Positions 1 to 9,800 of a stretch of 21,276 bases of DNA are shown piece after piece (positions within the stretch are counted from its first letter, which is position 1; every line of letters starts with the position of its first letter). This DNA comes from Candidatus Aegiribacteria sp. (GTDB lineage Bacteria > Fermentibacterota > Fermentibacteria > Fermentibacterales > JCC-6). Location of the stretch: the NCBI GenBank assembly GCA_030642525.1, contig DAOWNO010000004.1:1-21276 (forward strand), given 5' to 3'. The notes beneath the pieces are model-generated. The model saw nothing but the letters and a program-made list of their open reading frames with translations, was not told the DNA's origin and ran no database searches. The position numbers and the translations under genes are program-made.

Positions 1-141
1 GTCCGGTTCATGCCGGCCGCCGCAGAATGCCAGCACCCAGGAAACTGAATCCTTGCCGATGATCTGGTTCCTTGCCTCACCGGCAGCTTCACGGCCAGCC
101 TTTTCCGACTCAGTATCCTGACTCATGCCTACGTATATCAT
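1..141 (-). CDS. FIST-domain sensory protein, N-terminal fragment (runs off the window)
   Basis: An open frame starts at ATG 141 on the minus strand and runs off the window edge after 47 codons. It begins MIYVGMSQDTESEKAGREAA and continues to a hydrophobic stretch, VSWVLAFCGG. This matches the opening of the FIST N domain: a beta strand with a G(V/M)S motif, a helix with an AGREAA-type motif, then a strand with a small-residue turn. FIST domains are known as ligand-sensing modules of signalling proteins and have been proposed to bind small molecules such as amino acids. The start lies 13 bases after the stop of the FeeM/radical SAM fusion, with an AGGGA-like ribosome site in between, so it is probably the third gene of that operon. 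The rest of the protein, including any output domain, is outside the window. Too short for certainty, but the pattern is characteristic. Confidence 0.6.
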   Translation of the reverse strand, partial: MIYVGMSQDTESEKAGREAAGEARNQIIGKDSVSWVLAFCGGRHEPD

Positions 142-154
142 TTTAAAATCCCTA

Positions 155-2455
155 CTAAGAGTATGCTCTATGTTCTGTTTCCAGTTTCCACAGCCTGTAT
201 CTGTTATAACCGGATAATTTGAAAATATGATCCCTTCGAATAACATTATTCCATATTGGTTCCTTCAGTCCCAGAAATGAATATACCTTTTTCAGAATCC
301 TTGCCAATACGGATTTATCCGTATTGTCCTGAAGGTTAATATAGTTGCCATGAGTTATTACTTCCCTGTTGATCATATATAACATAGTTTCAATATTGAT
401 CCCTTCCGGCTGGAACCAGACCGGTCTCAATATATCCGTACTGTCAGGAAGCTGGCCGCTCTGCCTGGCAAAGGTGTAAACCGGCGAGCCCGGAAGCACT
501 CGGATGCCGCTTGTTATGAAGACCAGATCTTGTTTTACGATATTCTTTTCGATAAAACTGAAGGTTTCTCTGACTGTACTTTCATCCTCTCCGGGTCCTC
601 CGAAAAGGAAATACCAGACAACAGGTATGCCGGCTCTGCTGAGGAATCGGGCAGCCTGTTCAACATGCTTCAATGTGAAGTTCTTCCCAAGAGCCTTAAG
701 CATTCTCTCAGAGCCTGATTCGGGTGTGCAGGACACCTCCATGAAATTGGCTTCCTTCATCAGCGCAACAAGCTCCTCGGTAACGGCGCCGGGATTTATT
801 CCCATCGTATTGAATGATACTCTGATTTTTCTTCTGATTATCTCCCTGCAGATTTCCAATGCGTGCTCGAGGGGAATGTTGAATGTTGAATCAGTGAACT
901 CAATTACCTGGGGTTTGCAGTTCTCAATAATATCCTCGATCTCATCAACAACTTTTTCAGGATCTCTCAATCTGTAATGACACCCCTCTATTTTGTTGTA
1001 AACGCAATAGCTGCATGTAAGCGCGCAGCCCCGCTTTGTCTGAATCGGATATGGGGCATAGTTTCTCCCGTATTTTTTCCAGTCAACCCACCTGTATATA
1101 CTGGGCAGAGCCAGCCCATCCAGATCTTTTATCCTTTCAACAGGGTTTCTGATTATTTCGCCGTCATTCCGGTACAGAAGACCGCCTATCGATGAAATGT
1201 CAGAATTTGACTGAAGATACCTGGCGAACCGGAGCATAGTTTCCTCACCCTCACCGAATACCGCATAATCCACGCCCAGGAAATCCATGATCCGCTCCGG
1301 CATGATACTGACAGCCGCGCCTCCTATTACAATTGGCGCGGATGTCGCGCTTTTAACAGGATTGATCACGTTTTCTTTAACATCATCCAGATAATAATGG
1401 GAGTACTGGAAATCCAGATTATCGATATTACGAATTGAGACGGCGACCAGATCCGGTTTGAATCGCTGAATCTTCTCAGCAATCTCTGAAGAAGGGTTTT
1501 CAGAAAAGAGTATATCCAGCAATTGGACATCAAAGCCTGAGCGCTTCAGACTTGAAGCAACATAACATGCCCCGATGGGGGGAATCGGCCAGGGATGCCT
1601 TTCTCTGTTGGATGAGATCAGGAGTATCTTAACCGGTTCAGCATATCTCAATTCAGGATAATAGCGAAAGAGAATCTCGCTCTCTTCTTCTGTCAGGTTC
1701 GTGAGAAGATCCTTTTTGCTTTCCAAAAGGCTGTTAATGTACTTTATCCCATGCAAATTCTTTTGTTTATGCAATTCATGGAAAGTCCTTTCTTTGATCA
1801 CCTGATGGTCGTCAACAAAAAAATATTTGTAAAGACGGGGGTTGCTTATCCTGAACAGCTCAGCACCCTTTTCAAGATCAAGCCTCATAGGGACGGCAGG
1901 CGCGCCATTCACTTTTTTGTAACTCCTTATCTGTCCAATCTTTTCATAATTGAATTCCTTCTGGTAATAGTTGCAGTGACGCGGATTCACCATCATGCAG
2001 AAATCAGTGCAGCCCAGGAGATCATGCCCCAGAATAAAAGCCTTTCGGAAAAGAGAAAGGAGAACTTTTCTACTCTCACTGTTCGTCAGTGAAGTATCCA
2101 CTGCCAGACCGGATAACTCGCATATGAGGGAATCCTTCTTCCGTATTCTGCCAATCTCATTGTTGAAAAGCTCGTTAATAGGAAGTCTATCATCAGACTC
2201 TTGAATTACAGTCAGTGTGCCGCAGACTTTCCCGTTTTTCTTGACAGTTATCGGAAAACTTATCGGCAGAAGGTTGTGGAAGCTTATCTTCATTGAAGAA
2301 GGATCCGGATTTTGAAGACCGGATGAAATATAAGTATCATATAATAATCTGAATGCTTCTTTTATCTCATCTATGGTATCCGGAAGAGTGGCATCTGAAA
2401 TCACATTTGTTTTATCCTCGACTGATTTGTTTAACTTCTTTAGTCCGGTTGTCAT
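155..2455 (-). CDS. FeeM-like N-acyltransferase (GNAT) fused to a B12-binding radical SAM enzyme
   Basis: 766 residues in three parts. Residues ~25-205 look like the N-acyl amino acid synthase (FeeM)/autoinducer-synthase GNAT fold: FRLLYDTYISSG near 35, a GTLTVIQES strand near 79, ELSGLAVD near 113, MVNPRHCNYYQ near 155 and VNGAPAVPMRLDL near 182. That family joins an acyl group, usually from acyl-ACP, to an amino acid. Residues ~273-415 form a cobalamin-binding Rossmann domain (PIPPIGACYVASSLKRSGF, then IGG and GEGEETM). The cobalamin-ligating DxHxxG motif is not visible, as in many radical SAM relatives. Residues ~470-670 are the radical SAM barrel with the cluster motif C477-x3-C481-x2-C484 and a GGPGEDE motif near 619. 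A helical tail follows. The start ATG overlaps the upstream radical SAM stop (ATGA). I know of no such fusion, and its product cannot be read from sequence. Domain calls are strong, the reaction is inference. Confidence 0.85.
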   Translation of the reverse strand: MTTGLKKLNKSVEDKTNVISDATLPDTIDEIKEAFRLLYDTYISSGLQNPDPSSMKISFHNLLPISFPITVKKNGKVCGTLTVIQESDDRLPINELFNNEIGRIRKKDSLICELSGLAVDTSLTNSESRKVLLSLFRKAFILGHDLLGCTDFCMMVNPRHCNYYQKEFNYEKIGQIRSYKKVNGAPAVPMRLDLEKGAELFRISNPRLYKYFFVDDHQVIKERTFHELHKQKNLHGIKYINSLLESKKDLLTNLTEEESEILFRYYPELRYAEPVKILLISSNRERHPWPIPPIGACYVASSLKRSGFDVQLLDILFSENPSSEIAEKIQRFKPDLVAVSIRNIDNLDFQYSHYYLDDVKENVINPVKSATSAPIVIGGAAVSIMPERIMDFLGVDYAVFGEGEETMLRFARYLQSNSDISSIGGLLYRNDGEIIRNPVERIKDLDGLALPSIYRWVDWKKYGRNYAPYPIQTKRGCALTCSYCVYNKIEGCHYRLRDPEKVVDEIEDIIENCKPQVIEFTDSTFNIPLEHALEICREIIRRKIRVSFNTMGINPGAVTEELVALMKEANFMEVSCTPESGSERMLKALGKNFTLKHVEQAARFLSRAGIPVVWYFLFGGPGEDESTVRETFSFIEKNIVKQDLVFITSGIRVLPGSPVYTFARQSGQLPDSTDILRPVWFQPEGINIETMLYMINREVITHGNYINLQDNTDKSVLARILKKVYSFLGLKEPIWNNVIRRDHIFKLSGYNRYRLWKLETEHRAYS

Positions 2456-3621
2456 TCCGTCCGAGTGTCCTTTTTAGTAAGAAGTGTTTCTTTTTCTTTT
2501 AATATGCTGTCACCTGATGCTGAAGACCGGTTCCGTATTGCAGCCAGCCATATACTAAATCTCACGATGGAGGAAAACAGAACAGCTTCAGGGGATCCTT
2601 TGAGCCGATCCGGTCTCTGATTACAGCCGGCACATATCTGACCCGGCATATACTGTTCTTTGTACTGCATCAAGGTATCGATTGAATCATAAAGAATATT
2701 GCCGAGAGGGTTCGATGCAGACTGGTCGTTGCAGCAGATCGAACTTCCATCGGCGGCAATAAAGAAGTTCGCGTTCCAGAGACAGGGAAATCTGAAACTT
2801 CGCACAAGGTCTGCTATCTCGCCTATGCCTGAGAAAAAACGCTTCAGAACAAGCTTCATCCGGATGTTCACACCATTAACAGCATGTCCGTTGTACCTCC
2901 TGAACAGATCTTTGTACATATCGACTCTGACAACAGAGTTCCGGATCAGGCCTGACCGGTTACTGGTCGCGGGAAACAGCACCAGTTCTATCTCGCCAAG
3001 CCCTTTCCTGCCTGCAAGCGTAGTCAGGTAGTCAATTGTCTCCGGGAAATCAGGTCTTATGATATCAATTTCCGGCGGGGAGATGTGAAATAAAAGCTTT
3101 GACAGTTGCCCCTTTGCTCTGTACTCCATTGCCTTCTCAACACCGGGCAGTACTTTGGAGAGCAGTGCTTCTCCACTGTTACCGTCACCCATCATTATCA
3201 AACCATATGATTCCGGTTTTATTGTAGGCAGGGAAATAATCAGTGAGATATTATTGAAAAGAAATGGATCCATTATCCCTGGCGCATTCAATCTCAAACC
3301 GTTCGTCACGACGGAAACTTCCGGCGGTGGAACTGCGGATATATCCCATTCCCTCAGCATATCACCGAACATCCTCATTCTCTGAACGAATTCCGGGTGA
3401 AGTGTTGCTTCGCCATCTCCTGAATTGGCTATGTAACGCACATGAATTCCGGATTCGGCTGATTTCACTACCCGTTGAATAAGGGTTTTCGTAACAATAT
3501 ATGGCTGAAATTCTCTCGGGCCGCTGTATCCGGCTTTATTTATTCCGCACAGTCTGCATGAGTAGTTGCATATACCATGCACGAGGCTGTTGTTAATCGA
3601 TATGGGTCGGCGTGTTTTCAT
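2452..3621 (-). CDS. Radical SAM protein with SPASM-like C-terminal cluster domain
   Basis: 389 residues. The radical SAM cluster motif is near the N-terminus: C18-x3-C22-x2-C25 (GICNYSCRLCGINKAG). It is followed by a GDGEATLHPEF strand typical of the SAM-binding GGE-type motif, and VVTNGLRL. The C-terminal part (from FPCLWNANFFIAADG) carries further cysteines in FPC, SICC and ICAGC, with GNI between, the arrangement of a SPASM/twitch auxiliary Fe-S domain. The last expected SPASM cysteine is not obvious. SPASM proteins commonly modify peptides or act on carbon-oxygen and carbon-nitrogen substrates, but the substrate here is unknown. It is the first gene of the three-gene operon and overlaps the fusion gene by 4 bases (ATGA), implying translational coupling. 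Upstream of ATG 3621 there is no clear Shine-Dalgarno. A small AGCG-AAAA-CGCT hairpin sits there instead. Confidence 0.8.
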   Translation of the reverse strand: MKTRRPISINNSLVHGICNYSCRLCGINKAGYSGPREFQPYIVTKTLIQRVVKSAESGIHVRYIANSGDGEATLHPEFVQRMRMFGDMLREWDISAVPPPEVSVVTNGLRLNAPGIMDPFLFNNISLIISLPTIKPESYGLIMMGDGNSGEALLSKVLPGVEKAMEYRAKGQLSKLLFHISPPEIDIIRPDFPETIDYLTTLAGRKGLGEIELVLFPATSNRSGLIRNSVVRVDMYKDLFRRYNGHAVNGVNIRMKLVLKRFFSGIGEIADLVRSFRFPCLWNANFFIAADGSSICCNDQSASNPLGNILYDSIDTLMQYKEQYMPGQICAGCNQRPDRLKGSPEAVLFSSIVRFSIWLAAIRNRSSASGDSILKEKETLLTKKDTRTE

Positions 3622-3696
3622 ACAGCGTTTTCGCTTGTCAGCAACCAGTTGTATTGACTCAGGTGTTTCTTATACAACTTGAATTCAATTCATTCG

Positions 3697-3726
3697 ATTA
3701 TTTATAAAAACAAATCTCTATTTCAA
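3697..3726 (-). promoter_or_regulatory. Candidate sigma-70-type promoter of the radical SAM operon
   Basis: Reading the minus strand, TTGAAA (3726-3721) is followed after 18 bases by AATAAT (3702-3697), in an A+T-rich stretch of the 120-base gap between the transglycosylase gene and the radical SAM gene. The leader to ATG 3621 would be about 65-70 bases. This is a match by eye only. A TATAAA at 3706-3701 is closer to consensus but spaced only 14 bases from TTGAAA. Confidence 0.3.
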
Positions 3727-3741
3727 GAAGAATATAGACAT

Positions 3742-5931
3742 TTATTCCTGATCCAGGTAGAGTGCTCTATAAATAATGTATGAATGAAGAACGTTCTGCG
3801 TATATATCTTTGCTTCATTGTATGTAATCAGTGAAAAAAACTCATCGGTTTCCATATCATTTGCTCCCCAGTGAATCGCATTATGCGGACCTCCATTGTA
3901 TGCGGCAGCTGTTATGACAGGATTACCGCTGAACTCATGGAGGACGCCGGCAATGTAGCAGATGCCGTATTCAATCGAAACCGCCGGATCGTAAAGCCTG
4001 TCAGGAGAGTAGTAATTCCAGCCCTGCTCCAGCGCTACATACTCCGATGTACTGGGAATCATCTGGATAAGTCCTCGGGCTCCCGCCTCCGAATAGCAGG
4101 TCGGCTGAAACATGCTCTCATTCCTTATGATAGCCCATGCGAACAGTGAATCAAGTCCGTATTTCTCTCCGGCAGGCACAACGAGTTCCGGCCAGGCCAT
4201 CTGATAACGGAGCATCCAGAGCTCTCGAGGGCGATCATTATCATCTTCTGCAAGATCCCACATCATATAACCGGAAATGGGTCTTCTCTCCCATACACCA
4301 TTCTGAAGGTAGAAAGGCGCAAGGTAATCGGGTCCCCCCGCAATTTCTTCCGCTTTCCTGAATTCTCCATCTGCGAAATGCCTCAAGCCGGCTTCCTGCA
4401 GAAATAATCCTCGAAGAGCTTCCTCTGGAGGCCGGGCAGGAGAATGTCCATGTCTGTTCATCCAGTCAGCTAGAGATTCCCCGGTAAAGACGGGTTTCCA
4501 GGCAGGTTTTCCAAGGAGTTTCCTCGCAAAATTCGCTGGAAGGCTGAACGGAGCTTCGTCAATCAATTGCTCAAGAATCACACTACCGTCCGGATTACCC
4601 TCTGCGAGAAGAAGCTTTCCCAGCCAGTACTTCGCTGAGGAGAGATAGACGCTTCCCGTCCACCTTGAAATGAAATTACCGAATTCCTCCATCGAATCCG
4701 ATATTCTGCCTGTCTTCATGAGACAGAAGCACAGATAAAAATGGGCATCATCAGCTGTAACATTGAACGGGTATTTCTCGACCATCGTGCGGAACCATGG
4801 AATAGCCTGCTGCCACTGTCTGTTCTCAGTCAGCATGTTCCCCGCATACCACGGGAGATTCCCGATCCTGTGATGATCCGGGAATTCCGACGCATACTGT
4901 TCAATAACATCAAGTCCCCTGCGCCAGTTACCGTTCCGTCCGAGATTGCGTCCCAGATAAATCAGCACATCGGGTGTATCACGTCCTTCAGGCCATTTTT
5001 CAAGGTACGTTTCCAGCATTTCCACTGCTGTTTCGTAAAATCCCAGTCTGTCTCTTGTCCTTGCCGCCAGATACCACAGGTGAGGATCAGGATCAGGGGA
5101 ATTGACGGCAATATCGAAAAGTTCGTTCCACAGCCCTCCTGAATAGAATGGATCAGCAACTGCGGCAGCCATGCTTTTATCATTCAGTATGAATTCTCGA
5201 AGCATATCGTATCCATGAGCATGAACTGGAGCAGCAGGCCATAGTTCAAAGGCTCTCTGAAATATCTCTCTGTATCCTGGAGTTCCATTCCGAATCATCC
5301 AGCTGCCTTTGTAATGACAGAGTAACGATAATAATTCATCATCTCCTGAACTCTCAGCAGCCAGAAAAACAGAATCAGCGTCTGACAATTTTCCTGTTTC
5401 CAGCAAAGCACGATAGATGACTTCTGTTCTGCTGCGAAGAGCCGTTTCCGGAAGATCCTCAGGGATATTCCCAATGATCGTCAGAGCAAGAGCAGCTTCT
5501 CCTCCCATGAGAAGAGAATCAGCAAGAACAAGATACAGGTACTCAGGCATGACACAATCCTGCCTGGAAATGTATGAGATCAATTCTCTTCCCACTTCAT
5601 GTCCACCAAGCTGAAGAGCTTTGTAAGGAGCAAGCGAATCTGTCTGTTCAAGAAGGAGCTGTGCGCAGATTACACTTGAAGCATCACTGACACCTGCCGC
5701 CTTCCAGATCAGATCATTTCTTAATGAATCCTCCGGAGTTCTCAGGAGTGCAGCCGTGATGAAATATTCTCGAGCTTCATCACTCAGTCCTATTGAAGCG
5801 AGAGAATCCCCGCATGTTTCAGCCAGGCAGCTTCTCTGCTCCGGAGACAGATCAGCTGGCTGATTCCCGTTCGGCTGAACTGTGGTGCAGCCGATCAGTA
5901 AAATGCATGAAATAGAAAGAAGAACCCTCAA
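3742..5931 (-). CDS. Slt-type lytic transglycosylase lipoprotein with helical-repeat domain
   Basis: The C-terminal ~145 residues are a family 23 (SLT) lytic transglycosylase domain. Seen are the catalytic glutamate in AIIRNESMF, then GARGLIQMIPSTSEY, AAYNGGPHNA and the YNEAKIYTQNVL motif. It cleaves peptidoglycan glycan strands in the periplasm, leaving anhydro-muropeptides. The ~570 residues before it are TPR-like helices, as in Slt70. The frame is open back to TTG 5958, but I prefer TTG 5931. That start has an AGGG site about 8 bases upstream and yields a classic lipoprotein leader, MRVLLSISCILLIGC, with lipobox LIGC, giving about 729 residues. The longer start would put charged residues ahead of the signal and overlaps the upstream gene by 17 bases. 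It is the last gene of the four-gene envelope operon. A neighbour in the operon also carries an SLT domain. Confidence 0.85.
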   Translation of the reverse strand: MRVLLSISCILLIGCTTVQPNGNQPADLSPEQRSCLAETCGDSLASIGLSDEAREYFITAALLRTPEDSLRNDLIWKAAGVSDASSVICAQLLLEQTDSLAPYKALQLGGHEVGRELISYISRQDCVMPEYLYLVLADSLLMGGEAALALTIIGNIPEDLPETALRSRTEVIYRALLETGKLSDADSVFLAAESSGDDELLSLLCHYKGSWMIRNGTPGYREIFQRAFELWPAAPVHAHGYDMLREFILNDKSMAAAVADPFYSGGLWNELFDIAVNSPDPDPHLWYLAARTRDRLGFYETAVEMLETYLEKWPEGRDTPDVLIYLGRNLGRNGNWRRGLDVIEQYASEFPDHHRIGNLPWYAGNMLTENRQWQQAIPWFRTMVEKYPFNVTADDAHFYLCFCLMKTGRISDSMEEFGNFISRWTGSVYLSSAKYWLGKLLLAEGNPDGSVILEQLIDEAPFSLPANFARKLLGKPAWKPVFTGESLADWMNRHGHSPARPPEEALRGLFLQEAGLRHFADGEFRKAEEIAGGPDYLAPFYLQNGVWERRPISGYMMWDLAEDDNDRPRELWMLRYQMAWPELVVPAGEKYGLDSLFAWAIIRNESMFQPTCYSEAGARGLIQMIPSTSEYVALEQGWNYYSPDRLYDPAVSIEYGICYIAGVLHEFSGNPVITAAAYNGGPHNAIHWGANDMETDEFFSLITYNEAKIYTQNVLHSYIIYRALYLDQE

Positions 5932-5941
5932 TGGATCATCC

Positions 5942-6862
5942 CTAACGGTACTTCGCAAGTTCCTGTTCCAGCTCCGGATGTCCTGGAGCTACCTTCTCAG
6001 CCTTCTCGAGAAGAGCAACGGCTTTTGAGTGGTTCCCTTCCGCCGAGTAAGCTCTGCTCATGGCGATCATGACTCCAATTGAAGGTTCTGATTCTCTATC
6101 AAAGAATTTTTGAAGGAATTCAATAGTCTCATTCGCCCGTCCGGTGTGAACAAGAATTGTTCCGAGGCCTGAAATAGCAGGTTCAAGATCCGGGTCAGCT
6201 TTCAGAGCTTTCCTGAAACTCTCTTCTGCTTCATCGAGTTTTCCCTGAGAAGCTTTTATATGAGCCAAGTTTGCCAGAAGTCCAGGATTATCAGGGCTGA
6301 GTTCGATGGCATCCTGCAGGCAGGATAAAGCCTGTTCGTATTCCGCGTTATTGAAATGCATTACCGCCGATCGATTGAACTCTTTCACGCGGTTATCCTT
6401 TACTTCAACGGAATGAAGAGAAAGCATTTTGCTCATTTCCTCAAGCTGTTCCTTCTGATATTGAGAATTCTCCCTGAGCGTTTTGTCGATAGAAGTGACT
6501 TTTTCAGCGAGTGCGTCTCCACCCTTTTTATCTTGCTTGCCAATCACATCTTTTACGGTTTTTTCAATTGACTTTGCGGATTCAGAAAGAAGTTTGGTTA
6601 CTTTTCCAAGTTCTTTGACAAAAACTTTTTTATCAACCGGATCAGTGGAATCTCCAGCCAGCAGTTCATTTGTCTTCACAAGCTGCCCGGCAATACCATC
6701 TAATTTCTCCTGAAGCAATGTCAGAAGGTTTTCTTCCAGCTTCTCAAGACGAGCATTACCATTCTCAACGGATTCATTGAGTTTGTATAGGAGTTTTCCG
6801 ATTCCGGTTAGAAGCTCCTCCGTCGAAAGTCCCTTTTTGTCAGATTCTGGTACTTTAGCCAT
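5942..6862 (-). CDS. Coiled-coil plus TPR protein
   Basis: 306 residues with no signal peptide or membrane segment. Residues ~13-155 are charged, heptad-rich and likely a long coiled coil (LLYKLNESVENGNARLEKLE and similar). Residues ~161-300 are about four tetratricopeptide repeats, for example FNRSAVMHFNNAEYEQALSC and LANLAHIKASQGKLDEAEES. TPRs bind protein partners, so this is probably a scaffold or adaptor, and no enzymatic motif is seen. It starts at ATG 6862 with a good AAGGTG site and overlaps the end of the upstream 1223-residue gene by 8 bases, so the two are probably translated in step. The next gene is the SLT lipoprotein. Cytoplasmic location is inferred from the absence of a leader, which leaves its link to the periplasmic enzymes open. 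Confidence 0.75.
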   Translation of the reverse strand: MAKVPESDKKGLSTEELLTGIGKLLYKLNESVENGNARLEKLEENLLTLLQEKLDGIAGQLVKTNELLAGDSTDPVDKKVFVKELGKVTKLLSESAKSIEKTVKDVIGKQDKKGGDALAEKVTSIDKTLRENSQYQKEQLEEMSKMLSLHSVEVKDNRVKEFNRSAVMHFNNAEYEQALSCLQDAIELSPDNPGLLANLAHIKASQGKLDEAEESFRKALKADPDLEPAISGLGTILVHTGRANETIEFLQKFFDRESEPSIGVMIAMSRAYSAEGNHSKAVALLEKAEKVAPGHPELEQELAKYR

Positions 6863-9800
6863 TGTTCACCTTCTTCATTTTAGGATTGATCCGGAGTCCG
6901 GACAGTAAATCAAGTCCACTGCTATTATCCAGAACGCCTGTGTTTTCTATAATCGATGTAAGAGCCGGGTGTCTATCCGCCAGAAATCTGCGAAGAGCAG
7001 ATATTTCCATCAGCGCACCAGTCTGCCCTATGGCCCATACCAATCTTTTAAGCGGCATCTCCCTGCCTGTTTTTCTGTATTCATTAATCCAGGTCGAAAT
7101 AGCCTGATTTCGGAAGCCCAGATTCCATTGAGCAAGAGCTGTTATATCCTGAGCTTCCGGATATTCTCCGTCAAGGTTGTCAATCTCCTTTAACGCTCCC
7201 TCTGCATCTCCTGATATTGCCAGAATGGAAGCCCTCTCGATACCTGATGCAGATGATTTAATCCTCGCGTCCTGCAGTTCACTCCTTATTATGGAGAGCA
7301 ACTCATCCGTACTTTCCTCTCTTGCGATTGACACTGCTTCGGACAGCATCCCCGCGGATAACAGAATCCGCACGAGTCCGACTGTTTCCTGAGAAGACAG
7401 AGAATCCTCGGAGCCGGGGAGAGGCAGAGTCTTCATGCACGCTTCAGCCAGCTTAAGCCTCAGTGATGTGTCTTCAGGGGGAAACAGCATCCTGTCATCT
7501 GCCAGCTTGAATAGTCTTCTCACACCCTGGCCTGACTTCAGAACAGCTTCAGCAACAACTTTAGCCTCTTCCGGATTGATACCGTCATATCCATCCGGGA
7601 AGAGCCTCTCAAGAGCCTCGGCTATTATTTTGTCGACCTTTACATATTTCCAGATGGAGTTTCTCTTCGCGTTTCCGGCAATCACCTCACGAAGAAGCTT
7701 CTCAGAAGCGATCAAGTCCCATGGCTCTACACCCTCCAGCGAAACACTGCAGAGTATTTCTTCAACATGTTTCTTAAATCCAAGAGAAGATGCAGATCTG
7801 ACCAGACCCAAAAGAGCTTCAGCATTATCCGCCGGATACCAGTTTCTGATAGCGATATCAAGCAGTTCCTCAGTCAACGGAATGGCAATATCCGTTTGAT
7901 CCCTGATGATCTCATTTAACGTTTCCGAATCACCGGCTGCAATTGAACAGATAATTCTTGAGACGGACCCAAGCTGCGCAAACTCGGTTAGAAGACCTTC
8001 AGAAACAAGCTCCGGTCGAAGAAGGACAGCCTCAGTGATAAGATCGTCAATATCCGCGTCAATTCCGTTTCTATTTGCCGTTCGGGCAGCATACAGATAT
8101 GCTTCTCCCGATGACGTCATTATTGCCATGGATACAGCCATTTCTACCAGTTCAGCACTCGAATCAGCATCAAGATCAATCATCAGAGCAGAGTACTCCT
8201 TGAATCGCTGGAAATCCCCCGTCTGAACAGATGCTCTTGTGAGTGAATCAATTATCGTGAACTCACCGGGATGACGCTCATGCATCTGTTCGAGCAGACC
8301 TACTATTCTCTTGTCTGATAGAACTGGAGAAAGAATCCTGGCCAGATCATCAAATCTCTTCTCAGTCTCATAAGATATTGCAATCAGTTCCCTTGTTCTA
8401 ATATTGAAGGCTGGAGCTCTCTGCAACAGATATTCAAGCAGCTCTCTGGCCATTTTACTGGTCTTGATTGCCGTCACCGGCTGTTCAAGAAATTCCATAG
8501 ACTCTCCGGTTTTATCCTGAACCGCTGTTTGACAGGCGTGAGCAATATCCCGCATAAATGTATCATCGATACTGCCATCTATATAAGATGATCCGGCCAG
8601 GATAATCTTGCCCTGAGCAAGAAGATATCTGAGCCTGAACTCGGCTTCCTCAGTCGGATTGCCCCAATCTAGCTCTGTAACGAGAGAAAGCTTCCAATCT
8701 TCCGTACCTCCAAGACACTCAAGAATTGAAGCCACTGTTGCAGTAGCCTTCATTGAAGAAATCTTAGGAAGAATGTTCCTTAGATCCAGTTCGCATAGAA
8801 GATCAGCCGACAACCCGGAAATTATTTCCGCAATACTGCTCTGATATTCCATGTCATCAAGCGCCAGAAGCAGATATTCATTTGAGGTTTCGGCATTCTT
8901 TTCTCTGAGACTGATAAGAGCAGCAACATATGCCTGCCAGGAATTGGTCGGTGCAAAGTTTGCTTCCTCAAGTTCTGAAACGGATCCAACTTCAATACTA
9001 TCACTTGTCAGCAGCTCCTGCCCCTCTATCGAAGGGATCCTGCCGGTAAGGAATATCGAGAACCAGTCAGATGCGGCATCAGTCAGTCTATCCGATCTGA
9101 ACCGGAACAGAGCTCTCGCTTCTCTGAGTTCCGGATATTTGATAATCTGATCCTCAAGTGAATCGAGAACCTCAGCTGATTCCGAACAGAAATTCTTATC
9201 AAGTCTCCGTGACAGGTGATCAAGGGTCGCAGCTGCTTTACCTTTTTTGCCCGTTTCAAAAAGCACAGCAGCAAGAAGGGATAGAACTGAAGCGCTGTTT
9301 TTATCATGCACAAGAAGTTTCTGAACCTGTTCAAATACCCATGACGCATCAGAATTCAGAATAGGGAAAAGTGATATCACTGCGTTCTTCACATTGCCAT
9401 TGTCTACAAGATACGACGCAAGCTTCATTGCTATAGTGCCTGTATAATCCCCCGTCGCTGATATCAGACTTCTGCAAACCTCAATCAGTCTGCCGCTGTC
9501 AGCGTTACCAGCTTCGAAAGCTCTTTCAATTGCTTCTGCGGCTTCTGCTGTTTTTCCATTTTCCAGATCCATTCGCGCGGCAAGCAGAAGAGGAGCAGCT
9601 CCACTCTCCGGATGCGAAACCAGGTCTTCAATGGCTGTTTCCAGTTTTCCTCTGTCCAGAGTATCACCGTATGCATTCTCAAGAATTCTGGATGCGGCTT
9701 CAGTTTTCCCGGCTGCTGTAAACATTTCCGCAAGCACTGCCGATGATCTGCCTGATCTGTCAGCAGGTATCATCCATTTTTCTATAACATCAGCAGCATC

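Noticed and set aside
504..977. 157-codon plus-strand open frame opposite the radical SAM fusion
   Set aside because: It is antisense to strong radical SAM motifs, with no family pattern or ribosome site. It is a shadow of codon bias.
3622..3741. Cobalamin riboswitch before the B12 radical SAM operon
   Set aside because: The 120-base gap is too short and A+T-rich, and shows no B12-box-like conserved core.
7435..7899. 154-codon plus-strand open frame inside the solenoid gene
   Set aside because: It is serine-rich antisense translation of a well-supported minus-strand gene, typical of shadow frames.
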